From contig JALFCW010000120.1 of assembly GCA_022771625.1 (NCBI GenBank), forward strand, positions 34,891 through 98,890: a stretch of 64,000 nt of DNA, in the 5' to 3' direction. This document shows, in pieces, positions 29,880 through 39,172 of this stretch. Positions within the stretch are counted from its first letter, which is position 1; every line of letters starts with the position of its first letter. Under the pieces are notes generated by a model. The model ran no database searches, was not told the DNA's origin, and saw only the letters and a list, made by a program, of their open reading frames with translations. The position numbers were made by a program, and so were the translations under genes. The DNA comes from Prevotella sp. Lineage in GTDB: Bacteria > Bacteroidota > Bacteroidia > Bacteroidales > Bacteroidaceae.

Positions 29880-31988
29880 TTACTTCATACGAGCACCTGT
29901 AGCGCTGAATACCTTGTCACCATTAACGATGAGGACACCGTTCTTGGTAACAACCTTCTTAATGGCAGGAGCAGCTGTCTTGCTGTCATTTACAGAAGAG
30001 ATGCCAGTGCCAAGCTGGAAGCCCTTGTAAGTCATGATGCGAACATCGCAGATAGCGGTGTCGTAACGATAGAGACTGAAGTTCTCGCCAGCTACACATA
30101 CGGTAGTCGAGTTGCAGTCACCCTTGTCAGGACGGTCGTAGCCACCACGTGTGTGAACGATGAAGAAGTTTGGCTTTGCTGCATCGTCAGATACATACTG
30201 AGGATCGATACCAAGATTCAGGTTAGCGATGTTGGTAGAATAGTAAACAACACCTTCAAGTGGGAATATTGCCCAAGCGTTCTCGGCGTATGTTCTTTCT
30301 TCTGGAATCAACGGAGAGAATCCATTGTAGATATCGTCAGGAACCTGTACATTCCACTTGGCATCGTCAGTACCGATAGATGTTCCAGGATAGAAGCCGA
30401 AGCCTTCCTTAACCCATACATATTCAGTGCCATCTGCCCATACAGAAGCATTGCCAAGGTCGTCATAACCATACTTCTGGTCAGAGTAGATACGATCCCA
30501 GTGAGACTTGTTAGCATTATCAACAATCTCTGTTACAGTGTAGCCAGCCTTTGCTGCATCACACTCTTCCTTTGTCCAAGCATAGTTAGTTATGTTGGCC
30601 TCTACGTATTCAACATTGTTGTTGACAGTAACAACATCTGACGGAGAATACCAAGGAGTGGGGTGAGTTCCGTCGTAAGAATAAAGTTCGATAGTGCCAG
30701 CATCAGAAAGAGAAACCTTTTCGCCTGACTTCATTGACTTTTCCAAAACAATATTGCCAGATGCATCCTTTACAACACAGTTGATATCAACTTCAGGCTT
30801 AAGAAGTGTTTCCGAGTTGTCAGCAATGATAGTGTATTCCTTGCCATAACCAACTGACACATTTGTGATTTTTGCTACAGGAATAGGCATGTAAACTGGT
30901 TCACATACAACAGGAACGATAACCTCGTCAGAAACATTAGACTCATCATCTTCCAGTGTTGTCCAAACTTTCAAGTCACCTGAATTAGAGCAGTAGATAA
31001 TCTTACTTCCGAAATATTCATCAGCATTGGCTTCAAAAGCACGAGTATCATTAGATTCCCAGTAACCTGCTGTGTATTCTTCGCCATCAGAGTATGAATT
31101 ACCTGTTACGGCGTCATCAGCGTCACCAAGCTGAATCCAGTGAAGAACTTCACCTTCAGCAAAGTTTACATAGTACGCACGCTGTGTGTCGATAACTGCC
31201 AATGGGTCAATAGCAGGAGTACCTGCGAATGGACCTTCCTGCTGATAAGACAGACCGATGTTAGAGAGCAGGTGTGTAGAAGTACCGTTCATAGAGAAGA
31301 TGAAGATACCAGCGCGGTTCTCTTCGCAAACATAGTTGTGAACGCCTGTTTTGAGAACAGTACCTTCCTCGTCAGCGATAGTGTAAGTAGCGGTCTTGTT
31401 GACTACGTTTATAACACAAGCAAACTTGTAGGTCTTCTGGCTTGATAGAACGAGAGTTTCCTCGGTTGTCTGAGTCCAATCATTATTTGCTGTAGGATTC
31501 TCGTTAATCCAAATTGTGAAGTCACCATTGGCAGCAGCCGGCTTCTCACCTACTCTCCAACGGAAGAAATAGTCCTCGCCCTCGTTGTTAATCCAACGAT
31601 AGTTGTGGGTTGATACTCGTTTATCGGTGGCAGAACAAGCACCAACAGGCAGAAGCACAAATTCCATATCGCTACGTGCAGCCATATTAGACATGTTCAA
31701 GTCCATAGTAAACTTGTACTCGTTGTTAGGAAGTGTGCTTAAATCAGGAACCTTTGTCCACGCATCCTCATTCCAGAAATAGTTGAGCATACGTCCACCA
31801 TTTTTGTTGTTCTTTGCTTCAAAATAGTCCTTTCCGGGAGTTCCTACGAAGTTGCCTGCGTCTTGGATAACCCATCCTTCATCCATCTTGTCAGTCGGAA
31901 TCTTGAAGAAGTACCTGTCCAACAACTCTGCTTTTGCCATCGTGCAACAGATAAGCATAAGCAACGAAATTAAAGTAAACTTTTTCAT
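29880..31988 (-). CDS. Secreted protein with T9SS-like C-terminal segment, last gene of the SusC/D operon; candidate glycan-binding protein
   Basis: 702 aa; N-terminal signal MKKFTLISLLMLICCTMAKA; C-terminal AIKKVVTKNGVLIVNGDKVFSATGARMK. Confidence 0.65.
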   Translation of the reverse strand: MKKFTLISLLMLICCTMAKAELLDRYFFKIPTDKMDEGWVIQDAGNFVGTPGKDYFEAKNNKNGGRMLNYFWNEDAWTKVPDLSTLPNNEYKFTMDLNMSNMAARSDMEFVLLPVGACSATDKRVSTHNYRWINNEGEDYFFRWRVGEKPAAANGDFTIWINENPTANNDWTQTTEETLVLSSQKTYKFACVINVVNKTATYTIADEEGTVLKTGVHNYVCEENRAGIFIFSMNGTSTHLLSNIGLSYQQEGPFAGTPAIDPLAVIDTQRAYYVNFAEGEVLHWIQLGDADDAVTGNSYSDGEEYTAGYWESNDTRAFEANADEYFGSKIIYCSNSGDLKVWTTLEDDESNVSDEVIVPVVCEPVYMPIPVAKITNVSVGYGKEYTIIADNSETLLKPEVDINCVVKDASGNIVLEKSMKSGEKVSLSDAGTIELYSYDGTHPTPWYSPSDVVTVNNNVEYVEANITNYAWTKEECDAAKAGYTVTEIVDNANKSHWDRIYSDQKYGYDDLGNASVWADGTEYVWVKEGFGFYPGTSIGTDDAKWNVQVPDDIYNGFSPLIPEERTYAENAWAIFPLEGVVYYSTNIANLNLGIDPQYVSDDAAKPNFFIVHTRGGYDRPDKGDCNSTTVCVAGENFSLYRYDTAICDVRIMTYKGFQLGTGISSVNDSKTAAPAIKKVVTKNGVLIVNGDKVFSATGARMK

Positions 31989-32093
31989 TGTTTTAAAATT
32001 TTAGTTAATATTAAATGATTTATTAATTATTTCGTTCCAGTCTCCGACAGTGTGCTTGCGCAACACTGTCTTCAACTGGATTTGCCGAATACA

Positions 32094-33938
32094 TTATTTG
32101 TTCCAACCTTCGTTCTGAACAATGGCATTGCCCGACTTCATAATCTCGGTCTGTGAGAAGGGGAAGAGATTCCACTTCGTCTGCCACTGACCATCACCAC
32201 GGGTCACAGCCACCTTATTATAAGTGAATGTACCATCCTCGTTCTTGGTAATCTCCATGCGGTGGATGTTCATGAACTTGTCACCATCCTCCATCCATCG
32301 ACGCACGTCATAGAAACGATGTCCCTCAAAGGCGAGCTCAACCCTGCGCTCGTTCTTATACTTTGCCCAGAACTCGTCGTTGGTCATACCTGTAGCGAAC
32401 TCAGGCATGCCGGAACGTGTGCGGGTCATGCTTGCCATCTTGGCTGCGGTCTGTGAAGCAGGGATAGAGATGGTCTTCTCTGTTCCGTCGGTCTCCTTAT
32501 ATGTCACGCTTCCGCTTGCATCGGCAGCATTGGCATTGCCAGAAGCCTTGAAATACTGGTAGAGAGCCTCAGCATAGTTAAGGTACATGGCACCCATGCG
32601 GAATGTGAGCCATCCATGAGGTGATGTTGTGACAGCAACACCAGAGCGGGCTTTCAGTATCTGGTTGGGGTTGCAGAATTTCTTAAGATAGTAGCTCGTG
32701 GTTGTTGCGTATGACTTACCTGCTGCATTACCGGTGCGCGAGTGATAACCACCGATATAAGTCTCGATTACAGGGTGCTCGCTATTATAAGCCTCAAGGT
32801 CGTTAGGCCAAGCTTCACCATTTGTTACGACTGTCTTTGCAAGACGTGCGTCGCGGTTAGCGTATGGATTAGCAGCATCATAAAGGTCACTCTCGGCAAT
32901 ACTCTTGCCATCCGTGCACTCAAAGGCATCCACTAGATCCTGTGTAGGACAGTTGCCGCCCTGGCCGGATGAATAACCCACGGGGAAGTTGTAGCCCTCG
33001 AAGGTGTTTGCAGATGCGGTACGACGGGCGAAGATTATCTCCTTGCTGCTCTCGGCATTTGAGTAATACTCAGTGTCCCAAAGCAATGCTATATCTGAAG
33101 CCAATCCCATACCCTTTGCCTCAGCTGCATCGATAAGTTCCTTGTGAGCAGCCACGGCTGCAGCCCAAAGAGCCTTCTTCTCGTCAGCACTCTTGCCCTG
33201 AGAGAAGAGTGGAGAGGCATGATAGAGAGCGGCCTGAGCCTTCAGTGCAAGCACTGCATACTTGTTGGCACGACCAGTCTCTGCCTTTGCAAGAATGTGC
33301 TCCTTATCGGCTGAGTAATCCTCAATAATCTTATCCTTGATGCTGTCGCACTCGTTGGCGATAAAGTCAAAGATCTCGTCCGCACTTGTGCGTGGGAGGG
33401 CTGTCTCCTCTGTACCAGTGGTGTTGTGAGTCTTGAAAGGCACACCGCCATACTGGCGAACCAAAGTGAAGTAGAAATATGCGCGAGCCCAGCGAGCTTC
33501 ATACACATAGTTCTTGTAGAGATACATCTGCTTCTCGTAGTCGAGGTTGAGCTTAAACTGCTCAAAGTCGAGGTTCGACCAGTTGTCTATAATCTCATTA
33601 CAATAAGTTATACCCTCGTAAGCCGATGACCAGATAGTCTGGTGGGGATTGGCTGCACTCCAGTTGCCATTGTAGAAATCCTCGATGGAATTGCCGTCGT
33701 GGCTATACTCCGACTCGTCGGTAGCTGACGACAACATAGCACCCGAAAGGTTACCCCAGTCACTGTCAATATCATTGTATATCGTAGTCATCAGACCTCC
33801 AACGTATGCGAAGGAACGCTCGATATACTCCTTGTCATAGGCTGTGTACTCATTGTAGTCCATATTGCAAGATGACAACGCCATCGCAGCCATTGCAAAG
33901 CCTAATATATTCTTATTCAATTTCATAATCGTAATCAT
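32094..33938 (-). CDS. SusD-like outer-membrane lipoprotein (RagB/SusD)
   Basis: 614 aa; lipobox LSSC; NYVYEARWARAYFYFTLVRQYGGVPF, NKYAVLALKAQAALYHASPLF, NERRVELAFEGHRFYDVRRW. Confidence 0.95.
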   Translation of the reverse strand: MITIMKLNKNILGFAMAAMALSSCNMDYNEYTAYDKEYIERSFAYVGGLMTTIYNDIDSDWGNLSGAMLSSATDESEYSHDGNSIEDFYNGNWSAANPHQTIWSSAYEGITYCNEIIDNWSNLDFEQFKLNLDYEKQMYLYKNYVYEARWARAYFYFTLVRQYGGVPFKTHNTTGTEETALPRTSADEIFDFIANECDSIKDKIIEDYSADKEHILAKAETGRANKYAVLALKAQAALYHASPLFSQGKSADEKKALWAAAVAAHKELIDAAEAKGMGLASDIALLWDTEYYSNAESSKEIIFARRTASANTFEGYNFPVGYSSGQGGNCPTQDLVDAFECTDGKSIAESDLYDAANPYANRDARLAKTVVTNGEAWPNDLEAYNSEHPVIETYIGGYHSRTGNAAGKSYATTTSYYLKKFCNPNQILKARSGVAVTTSPHGWLTFRMGAMYLNYAEALYQYFKASGNANAADASGSVTYKETDGTEKTISIPASQTAAKMASMTRTRSGMPEFATGMTNDEFWAKYKNERRVELAFEGHRFYDVRRWMEDGDKFMNIHRMEITKNEDGTFTYNKVAVTRGDGQWQTKWNLFPFSQTEIMKSGNAIVQNEGWNK

Positions 33939-33946
33939 TATTAAGT

Positions 33947-36823
33947 TTAGAATGTAAGGGCAGCACCGAGTTGAACACTTCTTGTCAGAGGCTGTGCCAC
34001 ACCATATGAGGCGGCGTCAGCCTTGTCGAGATGGTCTGCTGTGAAGAGGTCTGTGCCACGAACATAGAGCTTGATGTTGTTGATAACGCTGAGTTTGTTG
34101 AGCAACGACTTCGGCAGATGATAGTAGAGTTCTACATAGCGGAGCTTGATATAGCTGCGGTCGAACATGTTCAGAGTGCTGTTCAAGTCGTTGTTGGCAT
34201 TGCTTGTCGTAGAGAGACGCGGGAAGAGCGCACTCTCTGTATTGCCTCGCTCTGCCGACCAAGAGTTCTCATAGAGATACTGTGAGAGGGTGTTGGTGGC
34301 AACAGCTGAGCGGTAGAGACCGTTGGTTGTCATAAATCCAGTCCAACGACCCACGCCCTGGAACATTGCGTCGAGACCAAGTCCCTTGTACTCTGCTCCG
34401 AGATGGAAGTTGTAGTAGATGTCAGGAGCTGTAGTGCTGTAGCCGATAGCCTTGCGGTCATTGGCATCGATGATATTTTCGCCTGTTAGGTCAACATACT
34501 TCACGTCACCGGGATAAACCGTTGTGAATGACTGCACGGGATAACCCTTCTCCGTCATTTCTGACGTTGAGATGATACCGTCGCCATTGATGTCATCGCT
34601 CTTCTGGAAGAAACCATTGGCAACATAGCCGAAGGCCTGTCCGTAGCAGTGACCAGTGGATGCTGTATTGGCGTAGAGCTGAGGAGCCTCAGCCTGCTCT
34701 TTGATGGTGTTCTTGTTGAATGTGAACGATGCACCGACATTGATGGTGAGGTCGGAATTAATCTTCTTGCTGTAGTCGGCAGAGATTTCAAAACCTTGTG
34801 AGTTGACAACGCCCACATTCTCGTATGGAGCACCAAGACCGAACACGCTGTTGTAGCTTCCGGCTGTAGAGCACCAGATGTCGTAGCGATGCTGATAGAA
34901 GTAATCCAAAGATACATTCAGACTGCCGAAGAGGGTTGCGTCGATACCGACGTTGAACTTGGTGGAACGCTCATGACCCAGCGACTGAGTGCGGGCTGTT
35001 GACAAATAGGTGTTGCCCCACTGTGTTCCTGTGTAGGTGGCATCGAACGGATAAGATGTTCCGTTCATCAGATAGAACTGGTCGTAATAGGTCCACACGT
35101 TGCTTCCGGGAAGCACATCGAGCGACTGGTTACCAAATGAAGCGCGGAGCTTGAGGAAGTCAACCCATTTCACATCCTTCATGAACGACTCGTTGGAGAT
35201 GTTCCATGCGGCAGATACATTGGGAGAGAAAGCCCACTTGCTGCCAGGAGCCAAACGGCTTGAACCCGACTCTACGAGGGCAACGTCGAGAAGATACTTG
35301 TTGGCAAAACCGTAATGAGCGAAGAGTGAGATATTATGACGATAGACGGTGGTGTTTGTACCAGTCTGGTCGTTATACTCATAGTCATACTTCAGCTGTC
35401 CATATACATTATGCTTCTCGGCAAATGTCCTGTCATAATTAATAGAACCATTGAAGATGCAACGGCGAATCCAAGAGTTGTTGCCAGATGCTTTGCCCAT
35501 ATTAGAGTCAGTACCTTGAACGGAAGACAATGAAGCATTGCCGTCGGATATCACATCGCCAGCGTTTGACACCTCATAGTAGCTATAGCGATAGGTCTTA
35601 GAGTGATCCTCATATACATTCGACCATGTGTCATAACCAATCTGACCCTGGGCACTCAGTCCTTCGGTGATGGCCGAAAGATCCTGCACAAGCTGTACGT
35701 CGGCATAGAGGGCGCGCTGGTGATTCTTATAGTAAGCGGCAGCCTGACTCTGTGCCACGGGGTTGTTTGTTGTATAAACAGTGTTACCACCCCATACTGC
35801 ATCGTTTACCTTCACGGGGAAGGCATTTGCGGGCACCTGATAAATCATCGACCAAAGGTTGGCCTGTGAACCAGGCTGCGACTGTTCGGTGAGCAAACCG
35901 TAGAGATGGGTGTGCAACTTTGTCTTGGGGCTGAGGTCGATATCCATATTAGAACGGAGTGTACCACGGGTGTATTTATCCTGTGTTGAATAACCGTCGT
36001 TCTGGAAGTTCTTGATGAATCCCTTGTTGGTAAGCAACTGTACGTTGGTATAGTAGCGGAAGTTCTTAGTACCACCCTTGAACTCCAGGTTAAAGCGGTC
36101 GTTATTGGAGACATTGCGGAATGTCTCGTCTGCCCAGTTCACATTAGGATAGTAAAGAGGGTTGGTGCCGTTCTTATAGGCATTGATAACAGCATCGCTA
36201 TATGCCACATTGCCTGTACTTCCCTGATTGCGGTAAGCCTCATTGACAGCCGATGCATATGTTGCAGCGTCAGCCATCTCGGGTTTGTTGGTAAGGAATG
36301 AGAACACGTGGTCGTATGTGAATGTGAACGACTTGGTGTTATACTGTCCGTGCTTGGTAGTGATGAGCACTACGCCATTAGCACCCTTGTAGCCATAAAG
36401 TGCTGTGGCAGCGGCATCCTTAAGAATCTGCACGCTTTCCACATCCTCTGCAACCACATTCTCAATGGCACGCTCCACACCATCAACAAGAATGAGTGGT
36501 GTGTTACCGTTAAGCGACTGAAGGCCTCGGAGATAGAATGTAGGATTCTGGGATGCATAAATACCAGAACCGTCAAGGCTGACGAGTCCATTACCTTGTC
36601 CCAGTATGTTATTGCCGATATTGCGTGCTCCACGCTTGTTGACATCCTTTGTAGAGATGACACTGACGGCAGCTGTTGACTGCTCACGAGTGAACAGGCG
36701 GTTGGCACCAATGTCAACGGTCTGATCCTTGTAAGCCACGGAATCAATGATGTCTGACTGTGCCATTGCCGGCAGGCATGAGCCTGCGAGCAATGTCAGC
36801 ATTATGATATTCTTTGTTTTCAT
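33947..36823 (-). CDS. SusC-like TonB-dependent receptor lacking the N-terminal carboxypeptidase-regulatory-like domain
   Basis: Plug motif ILVDGVERAIENVVAEDVESVQILKDAAATALYGYKGANGVVLITTKHG; no N-terminal GxVxDxxxxPxxGAxV domain. Confidence 0.95.
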   Translation of the reverse strand: MKTKNIIMLTLLAGSCLPAMAQSDIIDSVAYKDQTVDIGANRLFTREQSTAAVSVISTKDVNKRGARNIGNNILGQGNGLVSLDGSGIYASQNPTFYLRGLQSLNGNTPLILVDGVERAIENVVAEDVESVQILKDAAATALYGYKGANGVVLITTKHGQYNTKSFTFTYDHVFSFLTNKPEMADAATYASAVNEAYRNQGSTGNVAYSDAVINAYKNGTNPLYYPNVNWADETFRNVSNNDRFNLEFKGGTKNFRYYTNVQLLTNKGFIKNFQNDGYSTQDKYTRGTLRSNMDIDLSPKTKLHTHLYGLLTEQSQPGSQANLWSMIYQVPANAFPVKVNDAVWGGNTVYTTNNPVAQSQAAAYYKNHQRALYADVQLVQDLSAITEGLSAQGQIGYDTWSNVYEDHSKTYRYSYYEVSNAGDVISDGNASLSSVQGTDSNMGKASGNNSWIRRCIFNGSINYDRTFAEKHNVYGQLKYDYEYNDQTGTNTTVYRHNISLFAHYGFANKYLLDVALVESGSSRLAPGSKWAFSPNVSAAWNISNESFMKDVKWVDFLKLRASFGNQSLDVLPGSNVWTYYDQFYLMNGTSYPFDATYTGTQWGNTYLSTARTQSLGHERSTKFNVGIDATLFGSLNVSLDYFYQHRYDIWCSTAGSYNSVFGLGAPYENVGVVNSQGFEISADYSKKINSDLTINVGASFTFNKNTIKEQAEAPQLYANTASTGHCYGQAFGYVANGFFQKSDDINGDGIISTSEMTEKGYPVQSFTTVYPGDVKYVDLTGENIIDANDRKAIGYSTTAPDIYYNFHLGAEYKGLGLDAMFQGVGRWTGFMTTNGLYRSAVATNTLSQYLYENSWSAERGNTESALFPRLSTTSNANNDLNSTLNMFDRSYIKLRYVELYYHLPKSLLNKLSVINNIKLYVRGTDLFTADHLDKADAASYGVAQPLTRSVQLGAALTF

Positions 36824-36844
36824 ATTCGAGTTCATTTATTGTTA

Positions 36845-39139
36845 TTATTCCCAACCTGGGTTTTGAACAAGACCATATTGCTTATTGATTTCTGCCTGTG
36901 GCAGCGGTGCGAGCAACCACTTCTTTACCTCGTCGCTCTTCGGGTCCTTGTTCCAAAGATAGCGGCTGTTGCCTGTAATTGGCTTGATAGAATTGAGGAA
37001 GAACAGAGGCTGTGTGGATGAGGCATCGTTTTCGCGGTCGGAACCTACCCATGCCACATGGCGACTCTCGAAGACAGTACCCTTCTGTATCATACGGTAC
37101 TGCATGATGCCGTGAAGCTGCTTGGTCATCCAGTCGGTGCGCTTCAGGCGTACCATGTCAAACCAGCGTGCGTTGGTAAGACCAAGTTCGCGAACACGCT
37201 CGTCGAGCAGTTCCTCCATAAATTCAGTTGATGTCTCGCCGTTGTCAAGGGTGACTACTGTCGTAGCGGCACCAGCTGCAGTAGTAGCTGTATAGCCTTT
37301 TGCTGCACGCCAAGTAGAACTTGTCCAAATCTTTGCCATTGTAGGCAGTCCGACGCGTGAGCGTACGATGTCAACCATCTGCACTGCCTTTGCAACATCT
37401 GGATTAGAACGCATCACGAGAGCCTCGGCATACTGGAGATAGAACTCTGGCAAAGAGAGAGCCACCCACTGTGTCGGGAAACGATAAGAGTCGGCACTCT
37501 GGTCGTTGTTATATACTCCAGTACCAAGATAGTACTTGTTGAATCCATATCCCGAACCAAACATGGTGTTCTGCTGGGTGAGTACACCTGTACCTCCGTC
37601 ATTACCATTATACCACAACTCCCAAGGATAACCGGTCATGGAAGCGGTAGTCCAGTCGAGGTTCATGTTCTGACCATTCACAATGCACTCCTCATAGAGA
37701 CGCGGATCACGGGTCAGTGATGTGTTAATCTGACGACCTCCGCCTGGAACGTCACCACTTACAAACATGGTATGCAGAGACTTTGCATTACGCGTAATGG
37801 CACCAGTAAGTTTATTAGTCACGAAATTGCTTACGATATATTTCGTTGAACCATCTGACTGCACTTCTTCTGTCAACTCTGGTTCTGTCGCATTGTCATT
37901 GTATGTCTTCTTTGCGGCATTCTCCCAGTTGAACGGCTCACCGTCATACCAAGAGAACTTCTCCACATACTCATGTGTAGGACAATAAGAGTTACGTGGA
38001 ACGTCCTTGGAATACCACTCATGCCATCCATAGCGAGCAGTTGACATAGGGTCGTTGCCATACACGCGTACTGAATGAAGAATCTCAGTAGATGCATTCA
38101 GGAAATATCCCTGACGGTAAGCAAGACGATAGTAAGGCAGCTTTGAGGTTGGAGTCTTGGCAGTGCTAGGGATAACAGCCTCAACCATCTTGTACTCTCC
38201 ATTGCTCTGAAGTGCGTTATAGAAATCGTCGCAAGCCTTGGCAAACTTGTCCCAACGCTCCTGATATTTGGAGGCATCAGTGTACATAATATAAGGTCTT
38301 ACCTCCTCTGATGCGCCAGAGTAATAAGGCTGTCCATCCTTAGGATTGAGTAATGGAGAAGCAGCAAACTGCAACAGCTTGCATTTCAGAGCCATAGCTC
38401 CTGCCTTTGTCCAACGACCGTTCATTGTAGCTGGATTGGAGGTAATCCAAGGGAATGCACTCTCGTTGATGGCACTGTCGAGCTGACACTCCATCCAGTC
38501 AACACATTCCTCTACGGTATTGCGGGGGAACTGATTTGTTACCTCACCAGTCTCCAGAGCATGATCCATGATTGGAATACCACCAAAATGCTGGAAAGTG
38601 TTGAAGAAAGCATCAACCATCAGACAACGTGCTTCAGCCTTCAGGCGGTTCTTCTCTTCCTGAGACATGTCAGCCTCGGGTGCACGATCAACGTTTTGAA
38701 GGAAGATGTGAGAGGCACGAATCATATACCACTGAAACTCCTTGTCGTAGGAGTAGAGAGGACCGTCGAGTCCGTCGGAACGGTTGGTGGTGGCTGTCAT
38801 GGCACCAGTATAATACTGTCCATAAACAGCGGCACCGTTCCAGAACAGATGCCAGCAGTCGGTAAGACCGTCAAACTTACCAGTGTATGGATTACCTGAG
38901 TGGGGCATATTGGCGCCACCATTGGCGTATGGCAGTCCGTAGTACTGCTTGGAATATATACCTACAAGAAACTGTCGGGTATATTCTGCATTATTGAATA
39001 CAGTATCAATAGTGGCAGTGGAGCTGGTGGCTTTGTCGAGGGCTGCATTACCCACGGCGATATTGTCGGTACAAGCCATGAAGGTTGCACTTGCCGCAAG
39101 CATTGCCACTGCACTACGTAATAATATATTGTGTTTCAT
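36845..39139 (-). CDS. SusD-like outer-membrane lipoprotein
   Basis: 764 aa; lipobox FMAC; EEKNRLKAEARCLMVDAFFNTFQHFGGIPIMDH, LPEFYLQYAEALVMRSN, ELLDERVRELGLTNARWFDMVRLKRTDW. Confidence 0.93.
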   Translation of the reverse strand: MKHNILLRSAVAMLAASATFMACTDNIAVGNAALDKATSSTATIDTVFNNAEYTRQFLVGIYSKQYYGLPYANGGANMPHSGNPYTGKFDGLTDCWHLFWNGAAVYGQYYTGAMTATTNRSDGLDGPLYSYDKEFQWYMIRASHIFLQNVDRAPEADMSQEEKNRLKAEARCLMVDAFFNTFQHFGGIPIMDHALETGEVTNQFPRNTVEECVDWMECQLDSAINESAFPWITSNPATMNGRWTKAGAMALKCKLLQFAASPLLNPKDGQPYYSGASEEVRPYIMYTDASKYQERWDKFAKACDDFYNALQSNGEYKMVEAVIPSTAKTPTSKLPYYRLAYRQGYFLNASTEILHSVRVYGNDPMSTARYGWHEWYSKDVPRNSYCPTHEYVEKFSWYDGEPFNWENAAKKTYNDNATEPELTEEVQSDGSTKYIVSNFVTNKLTGAITRNAKSLHTMFVSGDVPGGGRQINTSLTRDPRLYEECIVNGQNMNLDWTTASMTGYPWELWYNGNDGGTGVLTQQNTMFGSGYGFNKYYLGTGVYNNDQSADSYRFPTQWVALSLPEFYLQYAEALVMRSNPDVAKAVQMVDIVRSRVGLPTMAKIWTSSTWRAAKGYTATTAAGAATTVVTLDNGETSTEFMEELLDERVRELGLTNARWFDMVRLKRTDWMTKQLHGIMQYRMIQKGTVFESRHVAWVGSDRENDASSTQPLFFLNSIKPITGNSRYLWNKDPKSDEVKKWLLAPLPQAEINKQYGLVQNPGWE

Positions 39140-39172
39140 TTTGTTTGCTTTTAAATGTGTTACCTTTATATA

